From assembly GCA_016928095.1 (NCBI GenBank), contig JAFGLL010000010.1, positions 1 to 41,381 of the forward strand: a stretch of DNA of 41,381 bases, given 5' to 3'. Under the pieces are notes generated by a model that saw only the letters and a list, made by a program, of their open reading frames with translations, did no database searches and was not told the origin of the DNA. The DNA comes from Thermoplasmatota archaeon. Lineage in GTDB: Archaea > Thermoplasmatota > Penumbrarchaeia > Penumbrarchaeales > Penumbrarchaeaceae. Positions 31,533 through 40,365 of the stretch are shown here, in pieces. The stretch's first letter is position 1, and each line of letters opens with the position of its first letter. A program made the position numbers and the translations under genes.

Positions 31533-33656
31533 ATGGCTGAAGGGAACGACCCCGGAAGCGACAAGGCTCCGACAAGCGAGTTCGGGGCGATCATGGCAAG
31601 TATCGGTCCCGTCGAGCTTGCAGATCGCATACTGGCATCCCCCCTTGAGGACCTCGGGTCCGAGGGTATGCCCATCGGAAAGATCCCATCTCTCAGGATA
31701 GACCGGGTAATGCTTGATGGTTTCGGACCGCACGACGGCCCGAACGTTCTGGACCTCGAGGACGGGTTCACACTGATCACGGGCAGGAACGGGACAGGCA
31801 AGACCCATATCATACTTGGCATCCACTGGTGCCTGTTCGGTGAAAGGGGCTCCCTCGACCCATGGATGTCGGAGGTGGACCCGATGGGGAAGGACCTGGT
31901 CAACTGGGGGCGGTCCGGATCGGGAGATCCGCGTATGAGAGTGGATGTGGACCTGACCTGGAACGGGGAGCGCTTCACAGTTTCCAGGGAGCTGAAAGGT
32001 CAGAAGGAGAGGTTCAGGGTCATACGGCCCGGGGATCCTCAGGCAGAGGAGATGGATTCACTCCCCGGAGGGTTGGACCCCGGAGTGATGGCGTATCTCC
32101 TCTTCCAGGGGGAAGCGGTGATGTTCCTCGCCAGTGAGGACCCTTTCCTCCCCGAGGGGAACCTCCGATCGGTGCTTTCCAAGCTATCTGGTGCAGATCG
32201 GTCCCTGCACGCTTCCGACATGCTGATCTCGGCGAGGGAAGTGCTCATCGAACGGTTGAGAGGCCTTTATCAGGCATCAGCGCCAAAGGAGAGCGAATTC
32301 TCCACCCTGCGGTCCAGACTCTCGGATGTCGAGGACTGCATCGAGGGTACGCGGTCCAGGATAGAGATCTTGGCAAAGGACCGTAAAAGGGCCATGGCAT
32401 CTTACAGGCACAAGTTGAGGTCCCTCTCGGAGAGGGGGACGCTCAATCGTCTGATGCGTGAGGAGGCCGTGGCAAAGGCAAGGATGCCGATGATGAACGA
32501 GAGGATCTCCTCGTTCCTCGCTTCCGCGGGGAGAGAGGTCCTGAGAAGCATGACCGAGAGAGCGATGGACATATGTGCCAGTGAGAGGGAGGAGAGGACC
32601 AGAAGGAGGATGAAGGTCGGTGCCCTGGAAGCCCAGGCCTCCATCGTCCGCAGTATACTGGAAAGGGAAAGATGCATGTGCGGTACCTCGGTCGGGAGGT
32701 CGGGGATCGGCAAGGAACGCATCGAATCCCTGCTGACAAGGCTCGAGGCCGGAAAAGCCGAGCTGTCCCTGAGCATCACCGAACCCATCTGGTCATCGGA
32801 CCAGGTCATGGAGGGTGCCAGGCGGTGTCTGGCCGCTTCGCGCCAGACCAGGAGGGAATTCCTGGACCTGGTAAAGGAGTACAGGTCCACCAGGTCCACC
32901 CTTGAAAGGATAGCGATGAAGGCCGGGATCGAAAGCGAGCCCATGGAGGACCTGATATCCGCGGTACGAGAGATGGAGAACAAGACCACTCTCCATCAGA
33001 GGGAGAGAGAGGAGCTGAAAAGGCTCGTCATGGAGAGGAGCGACCTTCGATCCGCTGCGAGAAGGCTCGAGAGCGAACTCGCCGAGAGCTGGGGTGTCCA
33101 GGGTGGGGAGGGAGGTTATACGCAGAGGATAGAAGCCATCGACAGGACCGTTGAGGCTCTGCAACGATCATCGGCGGAAAAGATGGGGTCACTGAGGGCG
33201 GAGGTGGAAGAGAGGGCGAACATTACGCTTTCCAGGTTGGACCCGGACAGCAGGCTCGGGCAAATCAAGGTCCATGAGACAAACTACAGGATAGGCAGGG
33301 CATTCGGAGAGGGATGTATGCAACGGGTCCTGACAATGCCCTACCTCTCCGCCGGAGAGAGGGAACTTACTGCCCTCTCCGTTCTGACATCCATACCCGG
33401 GATATCCGGTGGAATGCTGGTCCTGGATTCTCCATTCCCCTACATCGATATCGATAAAAGAAGAAGGATAATAGAGGGCCTCCCGGAAATATCCACCAGG
33501 GTGCTCATATCTCTTCCGGAGGGGAGCATGTCGGAAAAGGAGATGGAAAAGGCAAGAGAGGTATGGTTGGCAAAAGGCCTGTCCTTCAGACACTACGTGC
33601 TCGAGATTGAGGGACAAGGAAGCATCCTGAAGCTCTATGGGGGTGCAGGTGGATGA
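31533..33656 (+). CDS. Compact SMC/Rad50-like ATPase
   Basis: A 707-residue ABC-type ATPase of the SMC/Rad50/DndD group. Walker A GRNGTGKT is at 84-91, a Q-loop-like LLFQGEAVMF at about 190, the ABC signature LSAGERE at 605-611, and Walker B MLVLDSPF with D632. Between the ATPase halves lie two coiled-coil arms (about 230-375 and 390-570). They meet at CMCG (C381, C383), a CxC in place of the CxxC zinc hook of Rad50. The arms are much shorter than in Rad50 or SMC. About 60 residues precede the ATPase fold. No Mre11-like nuclease or Dnd gene is next to it. Likely acts on DNA ends or structures with the coupled 114-residue protein; the process is unknown. ATG 31533 fits the TATA distance. Confidence 0.87.
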   Translation: MAEGNDPGSDKAPTSEFGAIMASIGPVELADRILASPLEDLGSEGMPIGKIPSLRIDRVMLDGFGPHDGPNVLDLEDGFTLITGRNGTGKTHIILGIHWCLFGERGSLDPWMSEVDPMGKDLVNWGRSGSGDPRMRVDVDLTWNGERFTVSRELKGQKERFRVIRPGDPQAEEMDSLPGGLDPGVMAYLLFQGEAVMFLASEDPFLPEGNLRSVLSKLSGADRSLHASDMLISAREVLIERLRGLYQASAPKESEFSTLRSRLSDVEDCIEGTRSRIEILAKDRKRAMASYRHKLRSLSERGTLNRLMREEAVAKARMPMMNERISSFLASAGREVLRSMTERAMDICASEREERTRRRMKVGALEAQASIVRSILERERCMCGTSVGRSGIGKERIESLLTRLEAGKAELSLSITEPIWSSDQVMEGARRCLAASRQTRREFLDLVKEYRSTRSTLERIAMKAGIESEPMEDLISAVREMENKTTLHQREREELKRLVMERSDLRSAARRLESELAESWGVQGGEGGYTQRIEAIDRTVEALQRSSAEKMGSLRAEVEERANITLSRLDPDSRLGQIKVHETNYRIGRAFGEGCMQRVLTMPYLSAGERELTALSVLTSIPGISGGMLVLDSPFPYIDIDKRRRIIEGLPEISTRVLISLPEGSMSEKEMEKAREVWLAKGLSFRHYVLEIEGQGSILKLYGGAGG

Positions 33657-33997
33657 GAGATGACCCCATGGGGCCGATAATATCGCTGGTAGGGGACGGT
33701 CTGTTCCCGACAAGGCGGTCGCTGGAGGAATTCTGCCTTGCAGTCGGTCTGACCCTGGAAAAGAGACCGGAAGTCGAGGCAACCCCCCCAAACAACTGGG
33801 ACCCATCAAGATATGCTTCATGGCCGATGCTCGAACTGATCGCCTACCAGAAGGACACCGGGATATCAGGGAGGAGCGGTATGCGTGAGTTCCTCTACCC
33901 CTATCTTGTGCTCGGAGCCAAAACGGTCGCAAGCAAGGTTGGTGGGAGTGCGGGCATATCCGCGTTGGAACGGCTGTCCTGTTTCTTCCCGGTCTGA
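33653..33997 (+). CDS. Small partner protein coupled to the SMC-like ATPase
   Basis: A 114-residue protein I do not recognise. The ATG overlaps the ATPase stop by 4 bases (ATGA), which indicates translational coupling and usually a physical partner. It has no signal, membrane helix or metal motif. It opens with a short hydrophobic strand (IISLVGDGLFP), then a helical part (SLEEFCLAVGLTLEK), a Pro/Asn-rich turn and C-terminal helices (FLYPYLVLGAKTVASKVGG, ISALERLSCFF). By size and position it could be a clamp, DNA-binding or regulatory subunit, comparable in place but not in visible sequence to accessory proteins of SMC-type complexes. Confidence 0.75.
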   Translation: MRDDPMGPIISLVGDGLFPTRRSLEEFCLAVGLTLEKRPEVEATPPNNWDPSRYASWPMLELIAYQKDTGISGRSGMREFLYPYLVLGAKTVASKVGGSAGISALERLSCFFPV

Positions 33998-34018
33998 ACG
34001 TGATGAAAATCCGGACCC

Positions 34019-34032
34019 AAAAGATATTAATC
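34019..34032 (+). promoter_or_regulatory. TATA-like element of the subtilase gene
   Basis: AAAAGATATTAATC lies about 100 bp before the ATG at 34127, leaving a leader of about 75-80 bases that ends in AAAGGTGA, a usable ribosome site. Confidence 0.45.
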
Positions 34033-34126
34033 GAAGCTGTTCCTAGACCGTAAAAGGCCTGCACCTGGAGTGATCCGAAACACCTCGCCTCCATGGTAGG
34101 CGAACGCCAAACAGAAAGGTGACCAT

Positions 34127-37100
34127 ATGTCCAATAACAGGAACAGGGCACTGGCAAGCTCCATGGCCCTTCTTATGACCATCGCGACCCTGCTCTCGAC
34201 GACAGTGGCCATGGAGAGCCCGGGTATCGGAGACCTACATGACCTCACGGAAAGGTATCTTGTGAGGACCCTGTGGGGTGACATCGTGATCGGGGAGCTG
34301 ATGGAAAGGGTCCCGGTATCACCGATGGACGAACGATCGGAGATCTACATTGTCCAGTTCCAGGGACCGGTCCTCAGGGAATGGAGTGACTCCCTTGTGA
34401 GAAGCGGCGTGGACATCCTGGGATACCTACCGGACATGTGCTACGTGGTCAGGTCCGAGGAGATCGGACCGGATGATCTGTTACAATATGACGGCGTGAC
34501 CGGTGTTTCCCATTTCCCTTCCGGTCTGAAGGTCTCACCCACTGTCCACGATGCTCTTGTTTCTGACCCCGCAGCGACCGAGGTCTCCGGTTCGGACCGT
34601 CTGATGGTGGATCTTTTCTACCCCGATCCGACCATAAAAATTGAACTTGCCAGGATTTCCTCCGGGGTCGAGGTGGGTTCCTCCACCCGCTATGTTCTGG
34701 AACTCCCGATCATCTCCTTGGAAGCCCTGATATCGATCCCGTCCATCCAGTGGATCGAGCCCAGGTTAAGGATGGAGCTTCATAACAACGTATCAAAGGA
34801 CATCATCGGGGTCCAGACCGTATGGGACACTCTGGGTCTCGATGGTTCCGGGCAGAAGGTCGCAATCGCCGATACCGGGATCGACACCGGTGTTGACAAT
34901 CACTCGGTCAACGGGGACATCATCGCTGACTTCGACAACAGAGTGACGACCTCGCTCTGGGCCGGTCCCAACTCGAACGATACTCACTCCCACGGGACCC
35001 ATACAACGGGTTCCATTGCCGGGAACGGTTCGAACTCCAACGGTTCGATCAGAGGGATGGCACCCGAAGCGGAGATATTCTTCCAGTCCATAGCCAATCA
35101 GAACGCCGGTAACAGACTGGAGCTCCCGTCCAACCTGAGCCTTTTATTCCAGGATGCATACGATTTCGGAGCAAGGGTTCATTCCAACTCCTGGGGAGCC
35201 GCTTATGCCGGAGCCTACACGACCAACTCCCGGGACGTGGACTGGTTCCTGTACTATCATCCGGACATGATCATCCTATTTTCCGCGGGCAATGATGGTA
35301 TCGATTATTACAAACCATACGGGACATACAATCCGGATGGGAAGATCGATGACGATTCCATAGGCTCCCCGGCAACCTCAAAAAGCGCTATAACCGTCGG
35401 TGCCAGCGAGAACTACAGGACGGAAGGTGGGTATCAGTTCCAGTGGGGCACAGGAAGCTGGCTCTGGAAATATTCCAAGGACCCCATAACAACGGACAAG
35501 ATGTCGGATGATCCCACCGGTATGGCCGCATTCTCCTCGCGCGGCCCTACGAACGACGGCAGGATCAAACCCGACGTTGTCGCCCCCGGTACCAATATAC
35601 TCTCGGTCAGGTCCACCCAGACCTCGGCCACAGGGTGGGGGGCCTATCAGGATAATTCACAGTATATTTTCATGGGTGGCACATCGATGTCAACCCCCAT
35701 CACGGCAGGGACGGTCGTCCTCCTTCGGGAATATTACGAGGAGATATTGGACCACAACTCTCCTTCGGGAGCTCTTCTCAAGGCGACCCTGATAAATGGT
35801 GCCCTCGATATGACCCCGGGGCAATACGGGTCCGACAACGAGACAACACAGGAGATAACGGGTCGGCCGGACAATGCTCAAGGCTGGGGCAGGATCGACA
35901 TTCGGAACTCTCTCGTTCCAAGGGTGGGGGCGACCGTATCCTACATAGATCAGAAGGTCGGAGTCCAGACGAACGATGTGGTGACAAGGTACGTGAACGT
36001 CAACAGTACGGATGACCTGAGATTGACCCTTGCATGGTCCGACTATCCGGCGGCTGCCTATGCGGCGAAGACACTGGTTAACGATCTGGACATCATCATC
36101 ACTGCACCTAACGGAACCACCTATCACGGGAACGATCTCCTGTCGCCCTTCAACGACACGACCGACAGGACGAATCCGGTCGAGGGGATAAAGATCCCCA
36201 CACCGGCCATGGGCTGGTGGAAGGTCGAGGTGAAGGCATACAACATACCGATGGGGCCCCAGAACTTCGGACTCGCGGCGAACTACGAACTCATCCAGAC
36301 CGGTAACGTTCTTGGACTGGAAACATACAGGAAGTATGTTTCCACCGGTTCGGACAACGTTACCGTCAGCGTCTTCAACCCGTCCCAGACGTCACGATCC
36401 AGCGTAAACGTCCATATATTTTCCGACAGCGACCCCCCCGGGAAGAACATCGTTCTGAACAAGATCGGACCATTCGGCCAGTTCACCGGGTTCTTCCTGA
36501 CGAGCAACACATCCACCCCGTCCCCTTCGTCCCTGTATGTATCTCATGACGATATCATCAACGTTTCCTACAGTTATTCCACCTCGACCCTTTATTCCGA
36601 GATCACTGCAAAGGACCCGGTCAGGATCGCGGTCCAGCATACGATGGAACTGGGGCTTGTCCAGTCGGAGCATGAGGTCCTGCACTTGATGGGGGAGACC
36701 CTGACCGGGACTCGGACCTTCTGGAAATTTCAGGGCATGAATGATGTCTGGAGTCCGTTCTTCGATGACGGCTCGAACGCAAGCGGAGATCTCCAGGAGA
36801 ACGACGGGAACGTATCTGCGGTATGGACCGTTCCAAACGGAACCTTCGGGACCTTCCCTCTGGTGACCCTCGTCGAAGACCCATTCCTCGGACCTCTCAT
36901 GTACGGTCAGTTCAACGTGACCTTCAACACCTCGTTACCCAGGTATCCGAAGAACCTGACAGCAACGACCCTTGGAGGGGGTAACACGGTCCTTCTGAGA
37001 TGGGATGAGAGCAACGAGACGGACCTGTCCCACTACTCCGCGTTCGTCAATCTGAGCGGTCCGACCGCTTTTGGTACAGGGGAATGGAAGCATATCGCAA

Positions 37101-39880
37101 ACACAACCAGCGTGGTCTCGAACATGACCATCGGGAACCTCACCGATGGTATGGAGCACTGGTTCAGGTTATCTGCCGTGGACATCAACGGTAACGCCTC
37201 ATCATTGTCCCTCCCCTTCAACGTAACACCCACAGACACCGAGCCACCGGTCGTTGACCTTATCACGACCCCGTATACGATCGTCGGGGTAGCGGACCTC
37301 TTATTTGTCGGAAGCCCGGACCTCGCAATGGTCGAGATGCAGTACTACAACGATTCGAACGGGAACGGATTGGAGGATGACGGTATCTGGATGGATGCCG
37401 GCATGGGATACCCTGAAAACTATACATGGGATACAAGGAACGTGTCCGGTGGTCCGGGGAACATCGACAGCATGTTCCTCAGGTATCGTGGCTACGACGA
37501 GGTCCCGAATATATCCGAATGGGTCGTTGCCTTCGGTTTCCGCATCGATAATCTGGGGCCGAGCTCCGTTGAGATACTCAACCCGCCCCCCAGGATCACC
37601 AACTCGGGATCATACCAGCTGGACGGGAGGTCAGAAGCTTCTGGTTACGTCCAGATATGGAAGAATGGGAGCATGGACAGCAACTCCACGGTGAACGAAA
37701 TGGGGAGTTTCTCGTTCGACCTGGACCTGGATGAAGGTTTCAACAACATCACCCTTGCGGCCTTTGACCAGTACGGTGCCGGTCCAACAATTCGTACCTA
37801 CCTGTTCACACTGGACACCATGCTGCCGGTTCCGATCATAGATGTTGAGGACCAGGAACATGTGTTCAGGGAAATAATGGGTCATCAGTACCTCTTCAAT
37901 TCAACCTCCTACGACACCGGATACGACACCAACTTCACCTACATAGAGAACATCACCTGGACCTACAGGGGGCCTGATGGGGTGGCCAAGGTACGCTACG
38001 GTACGGACCAATACCTGGTCACCTTCACCGAAATGGGTGACCATCATCTATCCCTGTACGTCAGGGACCCCGCCGGTAATTCGGACGAGATGACCCTGAT
38101 GATAACGGTGTACGACAATACATCGCCAGTGATGTCGGTCGAAGGTGAACTTGAAGTGGATGAAGATACCCTGGTCACCTACGACCTCAACTGGACCGAC
38201 AATGACCCCTGGGCGCATCTTCGAGAGGATTTCTCAATAGAATGGAGCTTTACCGGACCGTATGGGTTCATCCAGGACCTCTCCTCCCCAATTGTCCATA
38301 TAGTGTTCCCGGAACCTGGCATATATTCTTTCCATGTCAAGATACGTGATGGTGGCGGCAATACGGCCGAACTTGAGATGAACATCACGGTAGATGATAT
38401 AACGCCTCCGGCCGGAAATATACAGGGGATGAATAACGTCATCCTGGGAATACCGGAGACCTACACAGCGAACCTCACGGACAACGGGAGGCCCATTCCC
38501 GATGGATGCCAGTATGATTGGAGCCTGCAGTATCTCGAGGGACCGCCTTCGCAATGGTGGACCTATAATTTCTCTGGCCCCTCCTTCGATCACAATTTCA
38601 CCGAACCGGGATCCTACACACTGCTCCTTCTGGCCACGGACCCTTACGGTAACTTCAGGGAATTCCAGATCAACATATATGCGGAAGGGGACCTCACACC
38701 GCCCCGTGTCGCCGAGGTGCTCCCGGCCCCCAACGGGACCTACCAGTTCAGCGAGGACATGCATTTCATTGTCCGTTTCTCGGAGAGGATGGATAAGGCT
38801 TCCATCAACTCCGCATCTGTCCATCTGCTCGATCCCAACGGCACCGATATACCAGCGACACTGACCGTTTCGATCAAAGAGGAAAGAACGGAGGTCCTCC
38901 TGCAGACCGATACCCTGGAGTTCGAACTCACATACTCGCTGGTTGTGGAACCGACGGTCAGGGATACATGGGGCAACGCTCTGTCCCAAAGGTTCACTGC
39001 CAACTACACGATCAGGACACAGTTCAGGCTTGTGTTTCCCTGGGGGTCATCCCATTCCGGGTTCTTCGAAAACATCACGAACACGACAGCCATCGTCCTC
39101 AGGTTCTCGAACCCGGTATCCCCATCCTCCATTGTGAACTATATCTCGATCAGGGTAATTACCAAGGAGATCGACATCTACACGGGTAAGGAGAGGATCA
39201 TCAGGACCCCTACATCGTTCATGGTCAAGCAGGGAGAGGATAACTACACGGTCATCGTCGAAGCCGTTATGGACGAGGGTGCCACCTATAATTTCACGAT
39301 TTCGGAACAGGCTCTTGACATCTTCAACTACCAACTTGACCAGACATACATGTGGGATTTCAAGACATATCTTCCACCCGTTACTGAGGACGAAAATGAT
39401 GATGATGTCGTTGAAGAGGACCCCCTGCCGGACTGGATGGAGGATCCGAAATGGTGGATCATCGCCGCTGTGTTGGTTGTCGTTCTCTTCATGTTCCTCA
39501 TGATATTTGGGGTCATCAGGAGGAGAAAGAACCTCGACAGGATCTGGGAGGCCGGAAAGGAGGAGGAGGCGATGAGGGGGCGAAGCATAGCGGAGCCGGA
39601 ACCATCTCTCGTCGAAGAGGCCCCCCCGCTCCAGGAAGAGGAGGAGGGGGCAACGATCGAACCACCCAGCTATGAGGATCTCTACGGCACTCCTCCGGAC
39701 CCTGCCGGGCAAGGACCCGATACCATCTCATCGGAGGAGGTCCATGAAACGTCGGACCTCTCTCGCACCATGGAGGCGTCCTCCAGGAAGGAGATCGACT
39801 GGGACGAGGATGAGGATGAGCCTGAAGAGGAGGACTGGGGGGATGGGGAAGAACTCGATGAAGAGGATTGGGACGGGTAG
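34127..39880 (+). CDS. Giant membrane-anchored subtilisin-like protease (S8)
   Basis: A 1917-residue surface protease. Signal peptide about 9-29. About 60-220 is a propeptide-like region, perhaps duplicated. The S8 domain (about 225-600) has a complete catalytic set: D249 (ADTGIDTG), H289 (SHGTHTTG), oxyanion N389 (SAGNDG) and S520 (GGTSMSTP). A jelly-roll/P-like domain follows (LAWSDYPAA, LVNDLDIII). Then a fibronectin III-like module (about 940-1040), several Ig/PKD-like modules, and a Big_5-type domain near 1520-1620 (PPRVAEVLPAPNGTY, FSERMDKAS). A membrane helix is at about 1777-1799, followed by RRRK and an acidic cytoplasmic tail of about 115 residues. Sequons are very frequent. GGTGA precedes the ATG. 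It should degrade proteins outside the cell while tethered, as in heterotrophic archaea feeding on peptides; the substrate is not known. Confidence 0.95.
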   Translation: MSNNRNRALASSMALLMTIATLLSTTVAMESPGIGDLHDLTERYLVRTLWGDIVIGELMERVPVSPMDERSEIYIVQFQGPVLREWSDSLVRSGVDILGYLPDMCYVVRSEEIGPDDLLQYDGVTGVSHFPSGLKVSPTVHDALVSDPAATEVSGSDRLMVDLFYPDPTIKIELARISSGVEVGSSTRYVLELPIISLEALISIPSIQWIEPRLRMELHNNVSKDIIGVQTVWDTLGLDGSGQKVAIADTGIDTGVDNHSVNGDIIADFDNRVTTSLWAGPNSNDTHSHGTHTTGSIAGNGSNSNGSIRGMAPEAEIFFQSIANQNAGNRLELPSNLSLLFQDAYDFGARVHSNSWGAAYAGAYTTNSRDVDWFLYYHPDMIILFSAGNDGIDYYKPYGTYNPDGKIDDDSIGSPATSKSAITVGASENYRTEGGYQFQWGTGSWLWKYSKDPITTDKMSDDPTGMAAFSSRGPTNDGRIKPDVVAPGTNILSVRSTQTSATGWGAYQDNSQYIFMGGTSMSTPITAGTVVLLREYYEEILDHNSPSGALLKATLINGALDMTPGQYGSDNETTQEITGRPDNAQGWGRIDIRNSLVPRVGATVSYIDQKVGVQTNDVVTRYVNVNSTDDLRLTLAWSDYPAAAYAAKTLVNDLDIIITAPNGTTYHGNDLLSPFNDTTDRTNPVEGIKIPTPAMGWWKVEVKAYNIPMGPQNFGLAANYELIQTGNVLGLETYRKYVSTGSDNVTVSVFNPSQTSRSSVNVHIFSDSDPPGKNIVLNKIGPFGQFTGFFLTSNTSTPSPSSLYVSHDDIINVSYSYSTSTLYSEITAKDPVRIAVQHTMELGLVQSEHEVLHLMGETLTGTRTFWKFQGMNDVWSPFFDDGSNASGDLQENDGNVSAVWTVPNGTFGTFPLVTLVEDPFLGPLMYGQFNVTFNTSLPRYPKNLTATTLGGGNTVLLRWDESNETDLSHYSAFVNLSGPTAFGTGEWKHIANTTSVVSNMTIGNLTDGMEHWFRLSAVDINGNASSLSLPFNVTPTDTEPPVVDLITTPYTIVGVADLLFVGSPDLAMVEMQYYNDSNGNGLEDDGIWMDAGMGYPENYTWDTRNVSGGPGNIDSMFLRYRGYDEVPNISEWVVAFGFRIDNLGPSSVEILNPPPRITNSGSYQLDGRSEASGYVQIWKNGSMDSNSTVNEMGSFSFDLDLDEGFNNITLAAFDQYGAGPTIRTYLFTLDTMLPVPIIDVEDQEHVFREIMGHQYLFNSTSYDTGYDTNFTYIENITWTYRGPDGVAKVRYGTDQYLVTFTEMGDHHLSLYVRDPAGNSDEMTLMITVYDNTSPVMSVEGELEVDEDTLVTYDLNWTDNDPWAHLREDFSIEWSFTGPYGFIQDLSSPIVHIVFPEPGIYSFHVKIRDGGGNTAELEMNITVDDITPPAGNIQGMNNVILGIPETYTANLTDNGRPIPDGCQYDWSLQYLEGPPSQWWTYNFSGPSFDHNFTEPGSYTLLLLATDPYGNFREFQINIYAEGDLTPPRVAEVLPAPNGTYQFSEDMHFIVRFSERMDKASINSASVHLLDPNGTDIPATLTVSIKEERTEVLLQTDTLEFELTYSLVVEPTVRDTWGNALSQRFTANYTIRTQFRLVFPWGSSHSGFFENITNTTAIVLRFSNPVSPSSIVNYISIRVITKEIDIYTGKERIIRTPTSFMVKQGEDNYTVIVEAVMDEGATYNFTISEQALDIFNYQLDQTYMWDFKTYLPPVTEDENDDDVVEEDPLPDWMEDPKWWIIAAVLVVVLFMFLMIFGVIRRRKNLDRIWEAGKEEEAMRGRSIAEPEPSLVEEAPPLQEEEEGATIEPPSYEDLYGTPPDPAGQGPDTISSEEVHETSDLSRTMEASSRKEIDWDEDEDEPEEEDWGDGEELDEEDWDG

Positions 39881-40049
39881 GTCAGGTGGTGGATGACGAT
39901 CGGTCGGCCCTTGTGAACACGGATCCTGTCCAAATATGTGCATGGTTATAGGTTTGGGAAATCAGCCAGTAAGTATTATTAAGGTCATGCAGGTTCATAT
40001 TGTCGAGAGTGTGAAAAAACCTCTTTGAAGCTGGCGAGGTAAGGTCGAC
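39881..40049 (+). promoter_or_regulatory. Intergenic region with promoter of the small ORF
   Basis: 169 bases. AAGTATTATTAAGG at about 39970-39983 is a likely TATA box; it lies about 70 bp before the small ORF at 40050. The end of the region has GAGGTAAGG as a ribosome site. No other gene is seen here. Confidence 0.4.
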
Positions 40050-40244
40050 ATGACCATGGGTCTGAAGATACACCGGATGCTCAAGGACGAAAGGTCCGAT
40101 CCTCCCGAGATGATAGAGGAGGCCAAAAAACGCAGGGATATGTCCGACAGCATCCTGGAAATGATTTATTCAAAGCTCACCAGCAGAGGAAAGAACAAGC
40201 ATACGGACAGCTCGTTGCTGGACGATGATGGTCCTGACCAGTAA
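40050..40244 (+). CDS. Small charged helical protein
   Basis: A 64-residue protein of unknown function. It is preceded by GAGGTAAGGTCG and a promoter-like element, which supports translation. It is hydrophilic, predicted as one or two helices (PEMIEEAKKRRDMSDSILEMIYSKLTSRG) with an acidic end (LLDDDGPDQ). An internal ATG at 40056 is an equally possible start. Nothing identifies its role; it lies between the subtilase and kptA. Confidence 0.55.
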   Translation: MTMGLKIHRMLKDERSDPPEMIEEAKKRRDMSDSILEMIYSKLTSRGKNKHTDSSLLDDDGPDQ

Positions 40245-40269
40245 TCCCGGGTGCGTTACATCCCGTGCG

Positions 40270-40284
40270 TTTAATATAATAAAT
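40270..40284 (+). promoter_or_regulatory. TATA box of kptA
   Basis: TTTAATATAATAAAT lies about 85-95 bp before the kptA start. Transcription about 25 bp downstream would place the hairpin at 40310-40340 in the 5' leader. Confidence 0.5.
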
Positions 40285-40309
40285 GTACATTGCATGTTCG
40301 ACCAGGAAG

Positions 40310-40340
40310 GAATGCGACAAGGTTCAGGAACCTGTCGTTC
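40310..40340 (+). other. Hairpin in the kptA leader
   Basis: CGACAAGGTT pairs with AACCTGTCG (one bulged A) around a short CAGG loop, with GAA/TTC extending the stem. It lies just upstream of the ribosome site. It could affect translation or be a processing site; an intrinsic stem of about 9 pairs is stronger than expected by chance but has no known homologue to me. Confidence 0.45.
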
Positions 40341-40365
40341 AAGTTTCTGTTTGAGAAGGTGACCG

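Noticed and set aside
33189-34157. A 322-codon minus-strand open frame
   Set aside because: It crosses the ends of the SMC-like ATPase and the small coupled gene and the subtilase promoter. Its Pro/Arg/Ser/Cys-rich composition is typical of antisense frames at this base composition.
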